A stretch of 64,000 nucleotides of DNA, taken from NCBI GenBank assembly GCA_023397675.1, contig JAEWTV010000123.1, positions 1 to 64,000 of the forward strand. Direction: 5' to 3'. The notes beneath the pieces were generated by a model. That model did no database searches and was not told the DNA's origin. It was given only the letters and a program-made list of their open reading frames with translations. Shown here one piece after another: positions 1 through 8,551 of this stretch; the first letter of the stretch is position 1; each line of letters opens with the position of its first letter. Origin of the DNA: Bacillota bacterium. GTDB lineage: Bacteria > Bacillota > Clostridia > Acetivibrionales > JANLFN01. The position numbers and the translations under genes were made by a program.

Positions 1-8
1 TTACTCAT
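1..8 (-). CDS. Start of an unknown gene running off the left edge
   Basis: Only the first eight bases (ATG AGT AA on the minus strand) are inside the window. The call rests on a strong ribosome binding site, AGGAGGTGT, at 12-20 and on an extended -10 promoter further upstream. Nothing can be said about the product beyond a likely Met-Ser start. Confidence 0.45.
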
Positions 9-53
9 ACGACACCTCCTATGTTTATTGTCTTGCGATTGTCAGTCGCCTGC

Positions 54-59
54 ATTATA
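54..59 (-). promoter_or_regulatory. Extended -10 promoter for the gene leaving the left edge
   Basis: The minus strand reads TATAAT with TG one base upstream (an extended -10). No good -35 is seen. It lies about 45 bases before the ATG at position 8 and fits that gene's direction. Confidence 0.4.
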
Positions 60-131
60 TCATAGGAGTTTTTGTTCAGAGCTAAAGCCTTTTTATCCAC
101 CGGCATAGCCGGAGGTTGTCACACAATGCAA

Positions 132-163
132 AAAAACAAGCCGTATATTTACAGCTTGTTTTT
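132..163 (-). terminator. Terminator of the YhgE/MarR unit
   Basis: A 10-bp perfect inverted repeat, AAAAACAAGC with GCTTGTTTTT around a 12-base loop, ends in a T-run when read on the minus strand. It lies 38 bases beyond the stop codon of the YhgE-like gene. Confidence 0.7.
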
Positions 164-200
164 CAGATGATTTATTCAAATACTTTCAGCTTACTTTATA

Positions 201-2531
201 TTATACTGTAAAATCAGTCGAAACCTGCTCCCTCTTGTGAACAATCTCACTTTCAGCTTCATCAATTGATTTAAAATGTTTGTTTCCTGAAATGAGTAAG
301 GATGCAACCATGAATACAACAGTTATTGCAGCGATGATAAGTATGTTCTGGTATAAGAAACCATAATTACAACCGGATATGGTTTCTTTCAAGCCATATA
401 TTGAATATGTCATCGGCATAAATGGATTTATGATGTTAAAGAATTTCGGCACAAGTTCATTCGGGAATGTACCACCGCTGGCTGTAAGTTGAAGTATCAG
501 CAGTACCATTGCCAGGAATTTTCCTACATCCTTCAAGTTTACTATCAGGAATTCTACTATTGATACAAAGCACAGAGATGTAAGAATTATTACTGCAAAG
601 AACATTGGTACATTTACTACATGAAGATTAAGTACGGTCAGCAGTATTATTCCCAAAGCTACACCTTGTACTATACCTAATAGAGGGTAAGCAAGGAACT
701 TTATATCCATATGTGCATTTTTTAATAACCTTCTCTTAAACCTCATTTCAGGGTTAAGATAAATTACTATGAACATTATCAAAGCTCCAACCCAGAGTGA
801 AAGCGATACAAAATAAGGTGCAAAGGCAGTTCCATAGTCATGAACCGAATCTATATCCTGCTCAACTGTTTTTACAGGGTCTGCAACAAAGTCTGCCAGT
901 CCGTCAAGCTTTACAACTTTATCTTTTGCCTCATTTGTCGAATCAGTAACCTCTTTACCAGCAGCTGCAACCTGGTTATCAAGTTCAACTGCACCTTCAT
1001 ACATTTTCTTTTCACCATCTAAAAGCTTTCCTGAGTTATCCTGCAAGGTAATGCCACCGGCTGCTATTTTTGCAACACCTGCTTGAAGCTGTGACATGGA
1101 GGAAGTCTTCTGAATCCCGTCGTTTATAGCAGCGTAACCATCCTTAAGCTTTGTTGAGCCAGATGCTGCCTGATCTAATACTGTAAGCATTTGTTCTGTT
1201 CCTGAAGAAATCTGGTCAAGTCCATTTGTAATGGGTAGTGCTCCTGAAGCTAACTGTTCTGCACCCTTTGACAATGGTGCTGCTCCATCAGCAAATTTAG
1301 TAATTCCGTCATTAACCTGTTTGCTGCCAGCAGTTAATTGCTGTGATGCTGCAGAAAGCGCACCAGCATTGGATTTTATACTATCAGATGCTGTATTAAG
1401 CTGGTCAAGCGAGCCCTTTGACTTCTGCATAATTGCGATCATATTCTGGATATTTGCATCCTTTAATGCTTCGGGGTGTTGAGAAACATACGCAGTCAGC
1501 ATTGAAGCAACACTTTTATTTGTATCTGTCAGGCTCTTAACACCGCTAATGTACTGTGTAAGGCCTGTATCAAATGTGCCCATTTTTGATGTATAATCCG
1601 ACATTCCTGCATACAATTTCTGTGAACCTGTCTTAAGCGGCTCAAGTCCTGTTGCAAGCGGTGCAATATTCTTACTGAAAGTCTTAAGTCCTTCGCTGTA
1701 AGTATTTAAGCCAGTCTTTAATTGAGGTATGCTTACCTTCATTTTTGATGCACCTGCATTGATTTTAACCAATCCATCATTCAAAGCAGTGAGTTTTTTT
1801 TGGAAAAGCAGCGACCCATCAGCCAATTGTCTGAATTGAGGAATAACTCCTGATAAAGACCGGTTAGCCTGAATAAGATAACCGTTTAGCTGACCTAAGC
1901 CGGCATTAAATTTCTGTTGGTTGTCAACAAGCAATCCCATGTTTTCCTTAAGCTTGCCTGTTCCGTCGGTATGCAGTTTATCCAGACCGTCGCTGAGTTT
2001 ACCCAATTGGTCAGGCAATTTTTTTGTTTCATCTGTTACATAACTAACCATTTCCTTTGCAGCTTTTTCAGAAACTTTCATTTCAAGTGCTGTCATAGCC
2101 CTGTTAATAATCTGTGCAGCAAGGAAGTTCCTTTTTTGCTGAGGCTGATAAATCAATACAGCCTGCTTTTTGCTTGCAGAATCGGCAGAAGCTATATTTA
2201 CTGAGAAATTCTCGGTAATATCCACCATTGCATAGTATTTTCTGTTTTTTAGTCCATCAGTAGCTTCTGCTTTGGTAGTGAACATCCATTTGAGTTCTTT
2301 GTTTGCTTTAAGCTCACTAACCAGTTCATTACCAAGGTTTCTGTTCTGTGAATTGACAACAGCTCCCTTATCCTCGTTTACTACAGCAACCGGTAGGCTA
2401 TCAAGTTTACTGTATGGATCCCAGAATGCATTCAGGTAGAAGTAGCTATACATAAGAGGAATTATTATAACCGCTATTACAACTGCTAATCTCTTTGCAT
2501 CCTTTCTCATATCAAAAATCTTTTTCTTCAT
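201..2531 (-). CDS. YhgE/Pip-family membrane protein
   Basis: A 776-aa membrane protein of the YhgE/Pip (phage infection protein) family. One N-terminal membrane helix (about residues 15-36) is followed by the family's signature segment ending in PVAVVNEDKGA. A long extracellular region (about 60-560) follows, built of repeats with the pattern L..G...L..G that predict coiled coil, and then a C-terminal block of about five membrane helices resembling the ABC-2 permease fold. Members are linked to secretion or to phage adsorption in lactococci, but the biochemical role is unsettled. The start has AAGGAGTG nine bases upstream. It lies 108 bases downstream of a MarR-family gene on the same strand, so it is probably that regulator's target and cotranscribed with it. 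Confidence 0.85.
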   Translation of the reverse strand: MKKKIFDMRKDAKRLAVVIAVIIIPLMYSYFYLNAFWDPYSKLDSLPVAVVNEDKGAVVNSQNRNLGNELVSELKANKELKWMFTTKAEATDGLKNRKYYAMVDITENFSVNIASADSASKKQAVLIYQPQQKRNFLAAQIINRAMTALEMKVSEKAAKEMVSYVTDETKKLPDQLGKLSDGLDKLHTDGTGKLKENMGLLVDNQQKFNAGLGQLNGYLIQANRSLSGVIPQFRQLADGSLLFQKKLTALNDGLVKINAGASKMKVSIPQLKTGLNTYSEGLKTFSKNIAPLATGLEPLKTGSQKLYAGMSDYTSKMGTFDTGLTQYISGVKSLTDTNKSVASMLTAYVSQHPEALKDANIQNMIAIMQKSKGSLDQLNTASDSIKSNAGALSAASQQLTAGSKQVNDGITKFADGAAPLSKGAEQLASGALPITNGLDQISSGTEQMLTVLDQAASGSTKLKDGYAAINDGIQKTSSMSQLQAGVAKIAAGGITLQDNSGKLLDGEKKMYEGAVELDNQVAAAGKEVTDSTNEAKDKVVKLDGLADFVADPVKTVEQDIDSVHDYGTAFAPYFVSLSLWVGALIMFIVIYLNPEMRFKRRLLKNAHMDIKFLAYPLLGIVQGVALGIILLTVLNLHVVNVPMFFAVIILTSLCFVSIVEFLIVNLKDVGKFLAMVLLILQLTASGGTFPNELVPKFFNIINPFMPMTYSIYGLKETISGCNYGFLYQNILIIAAITVVFMVASLLISGNKHFKSIDEAESEIVHKREQVSTDFTV

Positions 2532-2639
2532 TTTATTTCACACTCCTTAATGTCAGCTTTTTGCAAAATATTTTGAAATTCCAACCATTTGAATAAAATA
2601 TAGTGATTATCAAACATACTCTACTCCTTATTAAAAAAA

Positions 2640-3107
2640 TCAGCTTGTTAAAATATCATATACAACATCAAAATTGTTATTTAGCTTAGAAAGCACTGAA
2701 ATTAAGGATTTTCTTTCATCACCAGTCAGTAATCCGAATATACTTTCAGATACTTTGCATTTTATATTATTAATTGTGTTATAAACATCAAGACCTTTAT
2801 CTGAGAGTTCTATAAAAACCTGACGTCTGTCTTCCAAATCTCTGATCCTGTTTACATATCCCTTCTCAATGAGCCTGTCAATTGTCACTGTAGGAGTACC
2901 ACTACTGACGCCCAGATTCTTTGCAATCTGTGACATGCTTTTTGCTTCTTCACAACCAATAACAATGATAGTTTTTATTTCAATTACAGTTAATTCGTCA
3001 ATTCCTTTATATAAGTGTTTTTTGTTTTCAACCCCCTCGAATCGGTTAAGTAGTTCATAAAATAAAGAACCTAACATAGTTAATTCATTTTTATTTTCGG
3101 TACCCAA
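2640..3107 (-). CDS. MarR-family transcriptional regulator
   Basis: A 155-aa winged-helix regulator. The recognition region MSQIAKNLGVSSGTPTVTID (about residues 58-77) and the wing with R.RDLEDRRQVFIELSDKG (about 90-108) are typical MarR features. The start codon is TTG, chosen because AAGGAAGTG lies seven bases upstream and no ATG is better placed. It precedes the YhgE-like gene. MarR proteins usually repress an adjacent transporter and release DNA on binding a small molecule. Which ligand is involved cannot be read here. Confidence 0.9.
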   Translation of the reverse strand: MGTENKNELTMLGSLFYELLNRFEGVENKKHLYKGIDELTVIEIKTIIVIGCEEAKSMSQIAKNLGVSSGTPTVTIDRLIEKGYVNRIRDLEDRRQVFIELSDKGLDVYNTINNIKCKVSESIFGLLTGDERKSLISVLSKLNNNFDVVYDILTS

Positions 3108-3338
3108 TTATATCACTTCCTTAATATTTGAATTTCAAAATATCTTACTATCCAAATATAGTCCTTTTGAAATAATATGTAAACAGTAGTTATTTATAAT
3201 TAATTACTCCTATGGCTGATTATGTCGAATTATGTAATTCATATTAATTTTTTCTCAATTTTTCGTCATTAACTCATTTAACATAGAAACTTCTTTGAAT
3301 TAGGAAGTTAAAGGTAGGGTTGGAACGTTATTAAAAGT
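3108..3338. other. Intergenic DNA upstream of the MarR gene
   Basis: This AT-rich stretch should hold the MarR/YhgE promoter. No convincing consensus -35/-10 pair and no reading frame of note were seen. Confidence 0.4.
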
Positions 3339-3402
3339 AAAAAAGCCTTCCTTTACGAAAGAATCGTAGTACGACTTGGGAAAGTAAATGTTAGGCTTTT
3401 TC
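3339..3402. repeat. Palindromic element, copy 1 (opposite orientation)
   Basis: The outer stem is AAAAAGCCT (3340-3348) with AGGCTTTTT (3393-3401). Inside lies a smaller hairpin around 3362-3377. Read on the minus strand, the segment ACTTTCCCAAGT and the later TCTTTCGTAAA match TGCTTTCCCGAGT and TCTTACGCATA of copy 3 on the plus strand. The outer stem pairs in both copies although its sequence differs, which suggests conserved structure. Confidence 0.6.
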
Positions 3403-3412
3403 TATTAAAGGC

Positions 3413-3451
3413 TGTTGTTGACAACTCTCACGTAAAGGCGGGATTTTCTAT
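3413..3451. repeat. Palindromic element, copy 2 (half copy)
   Basis: The 30 bases at 3421-3450 match 3516-3545 of copy 3 at 24 of 30 positions, sharing the tail GGATTTTCTA. The left half, including the CTTTCCC segment, is missing, so this looks like a truncated copy. Confidence 0.5.
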
Positions 3452-3468
3452 GGTCTAAAACTTATAAA

Positions 3469-3559
3469 GAGGCTTGAAATCAACAAAATCCGGCATCTGC
3501 TTTCCCGAGTTATTAATAACTCTTACGCATACGCCGGATTTTCTAAGATTTCAAGCCTC
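3469..3559. repeat. Nested palindrome, copy 3, also likely terminator of the oxidoreductase operon
   Basis: Three nested stems are visible. The outer pair is GAGGCTTGAAATC (3469-3481) with its exact complement at 3547-3559. The middle pair is AAAATCCGGC (3485-3494) with GCCGGATTTT (3533-3542). The inner one is GAGTTATTAATAACTC (3507-3522). The outer arm overlaps the stop codon of the gamma-subunit gene by two bases. No clean U-run follows, so termination is an inference from position. Confidence 0.65.
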
Positions 3560-4091
3560 AGTAATTCATTCCTGCTTCGAGGGCTTTTATTTCCTCGGGT
3601 ATCATGTAATGCTTCTTTTCAGGAAGAACCTTCTTTAATGCTGTTTCAAAGCTTTCCTTTGATATTATACCCGTTTTTGCAATCAGCTTTCCAATGAGGA
3701 TGATGTTTGCATAAGTCAGGTTACCCATATCGGAAGCCATTTGTGTTGCCGGTATCTCTATAATCTCAACATCGGTTCTGGATGGTCTTTTATCTATCAA
3801 AGTGCTGTCTGTAATGATTACTCCACCCTTTACAACCATCTTTTCAAACTTTTCTAAAGAAGGCTTGTTCATTATTAACAAAGCTGTTGCAGTGTTAAGA
3901 ATAGGTGAACCTACCGATTCCTCAGAAACTATTACACTAACATTGGCTGTACCGCCCCTCATTTCAGGACCATAAGATGGAAGCCATGAAACATTTTTAT
4001 CTTCAAGCATTCCAGCATAAGCAATGAGCCTTCCTCCGGACAATATGCCCTGTCCGCCGAATCCTGCTATTATAACCTCATGATGTACCAT
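3558..4091 (-). CDS. 2-oxoacid:ferredoxin oxidoreductase, gamma subunit
   Basis: A 177-aa subunit of a 2-oxoacid:acceptor oxidoreductase. The N-terminal GFGGQGILSGG (residues 10-20) is the hallmark of the gamma domain, followed by PSYGPEMRGGTANVSV. The gamma subunit closes over CoA and the cofactors of the other chains. It is the last gene of the operon. Its ribosome binding site GGAGGTG is formed by the final codons of the beta gene, and the two genes are six bases apart, which implies translational coupling. Confidence 0.9.
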   Translation of the reverse strand: MVHHEVIIAGFGGQGILSGGRLIAYAGMLEDKNVSWLPSYGPEMRGGTANVSVIVSEESVGSPILNTATALLIMNKPSLEKFEKMVVKGGVIITDSTLIDKRPSRTDVEIIEIPATQMASDMGNLTYANIILIGKLIAKTGIISKESFETALKKVLPEKKHYMIPEEIKALEAGMNY

Positions 4092-4097
4092 TTTACC

Positions 4098-4844
4098 CTA
4101 CACCTCCAAATCCTTACCCTTAAATACTCCAAGCGGATATACAGGAATCATGTTTTCCTGCAGCCATTTCATGGATTCTATAGGGTTAAGTCCCCAGTTT
4201 GTAGGACAGATTGAAAGCAATTCTACTATAGAGAAGCCCTTTCCTGCCATCTGTACCTGGAATGCCTTTTTAATAGCTTTTTTAGCATTATTAATATTCT
4301 TTATATCATGTAAGGATACTCTTTCAACATAAACAGCACCTTCAAGCGTTGAAAGCATTTCACATACCTTAATCGGAAAACCGTGTTGATTTGCATCTCT
4401 TCCGTAAGGAGTGGTAGTTGTAACCTGATTCAAGAGTGTTGTAGGTGCCATCTGACCGGAAGTCATACCGTAAATCGCGTTGTTTACGAAAATTCCAGTT
4501 ATTTTTTCACCTCTGGTAGCTGCATGAACTATTTCCGCAGTACCTATGGCAGCAAGGTCACCATCTCCCTGATAAGCAAAAACCACATTATCAGGTTTTA
4601 CTCTTTTTATTCCGGTTGCAACAGCCGGAGCCCTTCCATGTGCTGCCTGAACCATATCACAGTTAAAATACTCATAATTATTATAGGTACATCCAACAGG
4701 TGAAACACCTATTGTTTTACCTTCTATTCCAAGCTCGTCAATGACCTCGGATATAAGCCTGTGCACTATTCCATGAGTACAGCCGGGGCAGTAGTGCATA
4801 GGTACATCTCTTAAGGCATGTGGTTTTTTAAATACTATTGCCAT
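4098..4844 (-). CDS. 2-oxoacid:ferredoxin oxidoreductase, beta (thiamine diphosphate) subunit
   Basis: A 248-aa subunit carrying the thiamine diphosphate site. HYCPGCTHGIVHRL (about residues 17-30) is the start of the TPP domain. The metal-binding GDGD..AIGTAE (about 93-103) continues to NNAIYGMTSGQMAPTT. It decarboxylates the 2-oxoacid and passes electrons to the Fe-S subunit. There are 54 bases between the alpha stop and this start. The four-chain layout resembles Vor/Kor enzymes (2-ketoisovalerate or 2-oxoglutarate), and sequence alone does not settle the substrate. Confidence 0.9.
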   Translation of the reverse strand: MAIVFKKPHALRDVPMHYCPGCTHGIVHRLISEVIDELGIEGKTIGVSPVGCTYNNYEYFNCDMVQAAHGRAPAVATGIKRVKPDNVVFAYQGDGDLAAIGTAEIVHAATRGEKITGIFVNNAIYGMTSGQMAPTTLLNQVTTTTPYGRDANQHGFPIKVCEMLSTLEGAVYVERVSLHDIKNINNAKKAIKKAFQVQMAGKGFSIVELLSICPTNWGLNPIESMKWLQENMIPVYPLGVFKGKDLEV

Positions 4845-4898
4845 ACGATTTCCCCCAATTCCAAGATTAAGACAAACACCTTGCTTAATCTGAATTTT

Positions 4899-5957
4899 CT
4901 ACTTTTTCAGAATATCTTTTATCTTATCTAAAATCTCCTGCTGTGTAGGCATCATTCCGCCTGTACGTCCATGGAAGTAAACAGGCTTTCTTCCGTTTAC
5001 AGCAAGTCTGACATCTTCAACCATTTGACCTGTACTAAGTTCAACAGTAAGGAATGCCTTTGGAACATCTACATACTTGTCAAAAGCTGCTGTCGGGAAA
5101 GGCCATAAGGTTATAGGTCTTATCAATCCAACCTTGATGCCTTCTTTAGCTGCCATCTTTATAACATTCTTTGAAATTCTTGCAACAGAACCATATGCAC
5201 ATAAAATTACATCAGCTCCGTCACAGTTATAAGTTTCAACCCTTGTTTCATTTTCAGTAATCTTTTTATATTTTTCCTGAAGTCTGTTATTCCAGCCTTC
5301 AAGTATTTCAGGCCTTGTATCAATTGATGTTATAACATTATGGTCACGTTTCATTTCTGTTCCGACTGTAGCCCAGCTCTTATCCGCAGGAATAATTTCT
5401 TCCTTATCCTTGAATTCTACTGCTTCCATCATCTGACCAAGAGTTCCGTCACCAAGAATCATAACAGCAATTCTATATTTTTCTGCAAGGTTGAATGACT
5501 CTACAGTGAGCTCATAAAGTTCCTGAACACTATTGGGCGCAAGAACCAGCAACCTGTAGTCTCCATGTCCCCCACCTTTTACAGATTGAAAATAATCTCC
5601 CTGTGCAGGAAGAATACCACCGAGTCCAGGACCTGCTCTCATGATGTTTACAATTACTGCAGGCAGTTCTGCTCCAGAAATATATGAAATACCTTCCTGC
5701 TTCAAGCTGATTCCAGGACTGGAGGATGATGTCATAACCCTCGCTCCTGTACTTGCTGCTCCATAAACCATATTAATTGCAGCTATTTCGCTCTCTGCCT
5801 GAAGGAAAACACCGCCTATCTTAGGCATCTTCTTTGCCATGTAATGTGCTACTTCAGTCTGTGGTGTTATCGGGTATCCGAAATAATGCCTGCAGCCTGC
5901 TCTTATAGCAGCTTCTGCTATTACTTCATTACCCTTCATAAGAAGTTTTTCTCCCAT
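4899..5957 (-). CDS. vorB: 2-oxoacid:ferredoxin oxidoreductase, alpha subunit (VorB-type)
   Basis: A 352-aa alpha chain. The pyrimidine-binding region contains GYPITPQTEVAHYMA (about residues 28-42) and QAESEIAAINMVYGAA (about 53-68). ITSIDTRPEILEGW and a transketolase-C-like part (about 245-345) follow. Such chains are commonly annotated 3-methyl-2-oxobutanoate dehydrogenase subunit VorB. It supplies one face of the active site shared with the beta chain. The start has AGGGGGG upstream, and the ferredoxin-like gene ends 13 bases before it. The substrate may be branched-chain 2-oxoacids or 2-oxoglutarate. Confidence 0.88.
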   Translation of the reverse strand: MGEKLLMKGNEVIAEAAIRAGCRHYFGYPITPQTEVAHYMAKKMPKIGGVFLQAESEIAAINMVYGAASTGARVMTSSSSPGISLKQEGISYISGAELPAVIVNIMRAGPGLGGILPAQGDYFQSVKGGGHGDYRLLVLAPNSVQELYELTVESFNLAEKYRIAVMILGDGTLGQMMEAVEFKDKEEIIPADKSWATVGTEMKRDHNVITSIDTRPEILEGWNNRLQEKYKKITENETRVETYNCDGADVILCAYGSVARISKNVIKMAAKEGIKVGLIRPITLWPFPTAAFDKYVDVPKAFLTVELSTGQMVEDVRLAVNGRKPVYFHGRTGGMMPTQQEILDKIKDILKK

Positions 5958-5970
5958 TATTATGTCCCCC

Positions 5971-6177
5971 CTACTTTTCTACCTCAATTACGCAATCTGG
6001 ACAAATTGTTGCACAAAAAGCACAGCCTATGCATTTATCCATTTCATTAACACCAGCAGGATGGAAACCCTTCTGGTTAAGTTTGTCTTCTCTCATTATA
6101 ACTATTTTCTTAGGACAAACTGTGGTACAAAGCTTACAGCCTTTGCATCTTTCTTCATCAAAAGTAACCTTAGCCAT
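5971..6177 (-). CDS. 2-oxoacid:ferredoxin oxidoreductase, delta (2x[4Fe-4S]) subunit
   Basis: A 68-aa ferredoxin-like chain with two cluster motifs, CKGCKLCTTVCP (residues 11-22) and CIGCAFCATICP (about 49-60), each CxxCxxCxxxCP. It carries electrons from the TPP site to soluble ferredoxin. It is first in the operon, giving the order delta, alpha, beta, gamma. The start ATG has GAGGG five bases upstream. Confidence 0.92.
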   Translation of the reverse strand: MAKVTFDEERCKGCKLCTTVCPKKIVIMREDKLNQKGFHPAGVNEMDKCIGCAFCATICPDCVIEVEK

Positions 6178-6326
6178 TTCTATCCCTCACAATCTATGAT
6201 TCACGAAATTAATCGCAATATCAGCATAGTTTAACATAAATATAACGTATATTATAAAACTCTTTTGAAGCATTTTCAACCCTTACAGGCAAATGAGTAA
6301 AATAACAAGATATTTTGGAATGTTTT

Positions 6327-7001
6327 TTATTCTTTATCCCATGGAAGAAGTATGTATTTTTTAAGGTCAAGTAATTCTCCCTCTAGGCCCTCTGCAGACA
6401 AATTCATATCTTCAAAAAAACCGCTTGTAATAGATATTGGTATTTTTCGCTTTAAAGAAATTTCTGAAAGCATTTGCTGTCCCTGCAGTAAATCCTCCTT
6501 TGTTGTATATTGAAGAAGGTTTGTATTGTTTACGAGTCCGGTTACCTTCATACGTGAACTTGCTTCAATAGAGTCTATCATTTCTTCTATTTTTGGCACA
6601 GTATCCGTAAAGGGTCTTTTGGTATTGATTACAAAGAACATATCATAGTCCTCAGAGGATATCTCCTCCTTATACCTCGAAAGTGCCAGTGCCCCTATAT
6701 CATCGCCGCCTACATCAAACACGGCATGGTATTCCTTTTTATTGAATACCGAATTTATTTCAGCTGGAAGTGCCGGAATGTCAACATTGGAGTTTGCGTA
6801 TATAGGCAGAACCACCCAAATCCCCTTTTCTTCCAGAGGTGCTTTTGCATCTGCAGTCCTAAAAAATGGGTTTACAATATCCATATCAACAATGGCCGTT
6901 TTTTCATGTACTGTAGAAAGCTTTATAGCATAATTTACAGCCACTTCTGTTTTTCCGCTCCCGAAATGTCCTGTAAAAATATTAATCCTCTTCTCAAACA
7001 T
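6327..7001 (-). CDS. P-loop ATPase of the MinD/CobQ type, unknown role
   Basis: A 224-aa nucleotide-binding protein. The Walker A motif is GHFGSGKTEVAVNYA (about residues 11-25), the conserved aspartates are in AIVDMDIVNPFFRT, and the switch-II-like segment is FDVGGDDIGA (about 97-106). This places it in the SIMIBI/MinD-like class. Similar clostridial proteins have no settled function. I set the start at the second ATG because GGAG then stands seven bases upstream. The eight bases ATGTTTGA are shared with the end of tcdA, so translation is probably coupled. A role linked to tRNA modification would be speculation. Confidence 0.75.
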   Translation of the reverse strand: MFEKRINIFTGHFGSGKTEVAVNYAIKLSTVHEKTAIVDMDIVNPFFRTADAKAPLEEKGIWVVLPIYANSNVDIPALPAEINSVFNKKEYHAVFDVGGDDIGALALSRYKEEISSEDYDMFFVINTKRPFTDTVPKIEEMIDSIEASSRMKVTGLVNNTNLLQYTTKEDLLQGQQMLSEISLKRKIPISITSGFFEDMNLSAEGLEGELLDLKKYILLPWDKE

Positions 7002-7770
7002 TTTCATTCTCCTTTTTATACCCTATCAGATCTTTTATGACTTCACCGGCTATTATAAGTCCTGCTACCGAAGGAACAAAAGCCATGCTTCCGGGTATCT
7101 GATGCTTTATTGTGCAGGTCCTTGCTGTACCTTTCGGACATATGCAGTTCTGGCTGCAATCCGAACCTTCGGTTGGCACAGGTTTAATTGGTACTTCTTT
7201 TGAATATACCACCTTTAAGGATTTTATACCACGCAATCTTAATTCTTTTCTCATTACCTTTGAAAGTGGATCTACCGAAGTCTTGAAAATATCGGTTACT
7301 TCAAACTGTGTCGGATCCATTTTATTACCTGCACCCATACAGCTTATTATAGGTATTTTCTTTTCTCCTGCTTTTATAACAAGGTCTATCTTTGCTGTAA
7401 CAGTATCTATTGCATCAACAATATAATCATAATCGTCATTTATTAGATCACCCGCTGTGTCAGGCATATAGAATTTCTGAAAAGTTGTTACTTCAGCCTT
7501 TGGATTTATTTCAAGTATTCTTTCCTTCATAACTTCAACCTTTGGCTTTCCCACCGTTTTTCTGGTAGCATGAAGCTGACGGTTTATATTCGTAAGACAA
7601 ACACAATCATCATCTATAAGAACAAGTTTAGAAACGCCTGACCTTACAAGGCCTTCTACAACATAGCTGCCTACTCCGCCTATTCCAAAAACGGCAACCT
7701 TGCTGTTTTGAAGTTTTTTCAGAGCGTCCTCTCCTATAAGCAATTCCGTACGTGAAAAAGAATGCAGCAT
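6994..7770 (-). CDS. tcdA: tRNA threonylcarbamoyladenosine dehydratase (TcdA/YgdL)
   Basis: A 258-aa ThiF/E1-superfamily enzyme. SRTELLIGEDALKKL at the start is typical of the YgdL/TcdA group. The nucleotide-binding loop is GIGGVGSYVVEGLVRSG (about residues 29-45), followed by LIDDD and INRQLHA. TcdA uses ATP to cyclise t6A at position 37 of ANN-decoding tRNAs into ct6A. A Cys-rich segment, CSQNCICPKGTARTC (about 204-218), is present. The start has AAGGAG upstream. The ATPase gene follows with an eight-base overlap. Confidence 0.9.
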   Translation of the reverse strand: MLHSFSRTELLIGEDALKKLQNSKVAVFGIGGVGSYVVEGLVRSGVSKLVLIDDDCVCLTNINRQLHATRKTVGKPKVEVMKERILEINPKAEVTTFQKFYMPDTAGDLINDDYDYIVDAIDTVTAKIDLVIKAGEKKIPIISCMGAGNKMDPTQFEVTDIFKTSVDPLSKVMRKELRLRGIKSLKVVYSKEVPIKPVPTEGSDCSQNCICPKGTARTCTIKHQIPGSMAFVPSVAGLIIAGEVIKDLIGYKKENENV

Positions 7771-7978
7771 ACCAATCTCCTTTAAGCTATCTTTGTTTGT
7801 GCAAATTTATCTATTATTTAATAAGATACAACATACTCCCAAATTAATCAAATATACATATCTTTTTAACATCTTCTTTATTGTGAATGCCTTAATAAAT
7901 CTGCTATCATTATAATTAGCTTTAACAAATAAATGAAGTAATTATTCGGCACAATATGAATGAACTAAAGGTGATTGT

Positions 7979-8551
7979 ATGGAAAGCGGGAATAAATTGT
8001 ACAAACTTCTGCAAATTTTTATTTCTTTCTTCAAAATAGGCTGCATTGCTTTTGGCGGCGGTTACACTGTAATACCTTTAATAGAACGTGAGGCTGTTGA
8101 AAAAAGGAAATGGATAACCCACGAAGAGCTGTTGGATATATCTGCAATATCTCAAACACTTCCAGGTGCAATTATGGCTAATATCTCAACAATGGTAGGC
8201 TACAAAACTGGAGGCCTTTTGGGTGCAGCTACAGCCACTGCCGCAGCAATAGCGCCAACTTTCATTATTGTGCTTCTGCTGACGGTTTTCTTCTGGAATT
8301 ATACTGACAATCCGATTGTCAAAAAGGTATTTATAGGTATACTGTTGGGAATATCCTCACTAATAACATATTCCCTTATTAAAATGTGGCAAAAAGTTAT
8401 AAAGAAGTATTTCGATATTATATTGGTGCTCTTGTCTACTGCACTTTTGGTGGTATTCAAAATAAATGTTATTGCAGTAATCCTTCTTGCAGCTGCAGCT
8501 GGGTTTATTTATAATCTGCTAATTTTCAGGAAAGGGGAGCAAAAGCAATGA
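7979..8551 (+). CDS. Chromate transporter family, half-size subunit 1
   Basis: A 190-aa membrane protein of the short-chain CHR family. The family signature FGGGYTVIPLIE (about residues 23-34) is followed by SQTLPGAIMANIST and four to five further helices. Short CHR proteins come as pairs and act together. The partner starts four bases before this gene ends (ATGA overlap). Chromate export is known for some members, but in an anaerobe the natural substrate is uncertain. The start ATG has AAGGTG nearby. Confidence 0.88.
   Translation: MESGNKLYKLLQIFISFFKIGCIAFGGGYTVIPLIEREAVEKRKWITHEELLDISAISQTLPGAIMANISTMVGYKTGGLLGAATATAAAIAPTFIIVLLLTVFFWNYTDNPIVKKVFIGILLGISSLITYSLIKMWQKVIKKYFDIILVLLSTALLVVFKINVIAVILLAAAAGFIYNLLIFRKGEQKQ

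Noticed and set aside
3339..3559. Palindrome block considered as a CRISPR or a known riboswitch
   Set aside because: Only two and a half copies in mixed orientation, and no match to riboswitch cores I know. The block is kept as an unassigned structured repeat.
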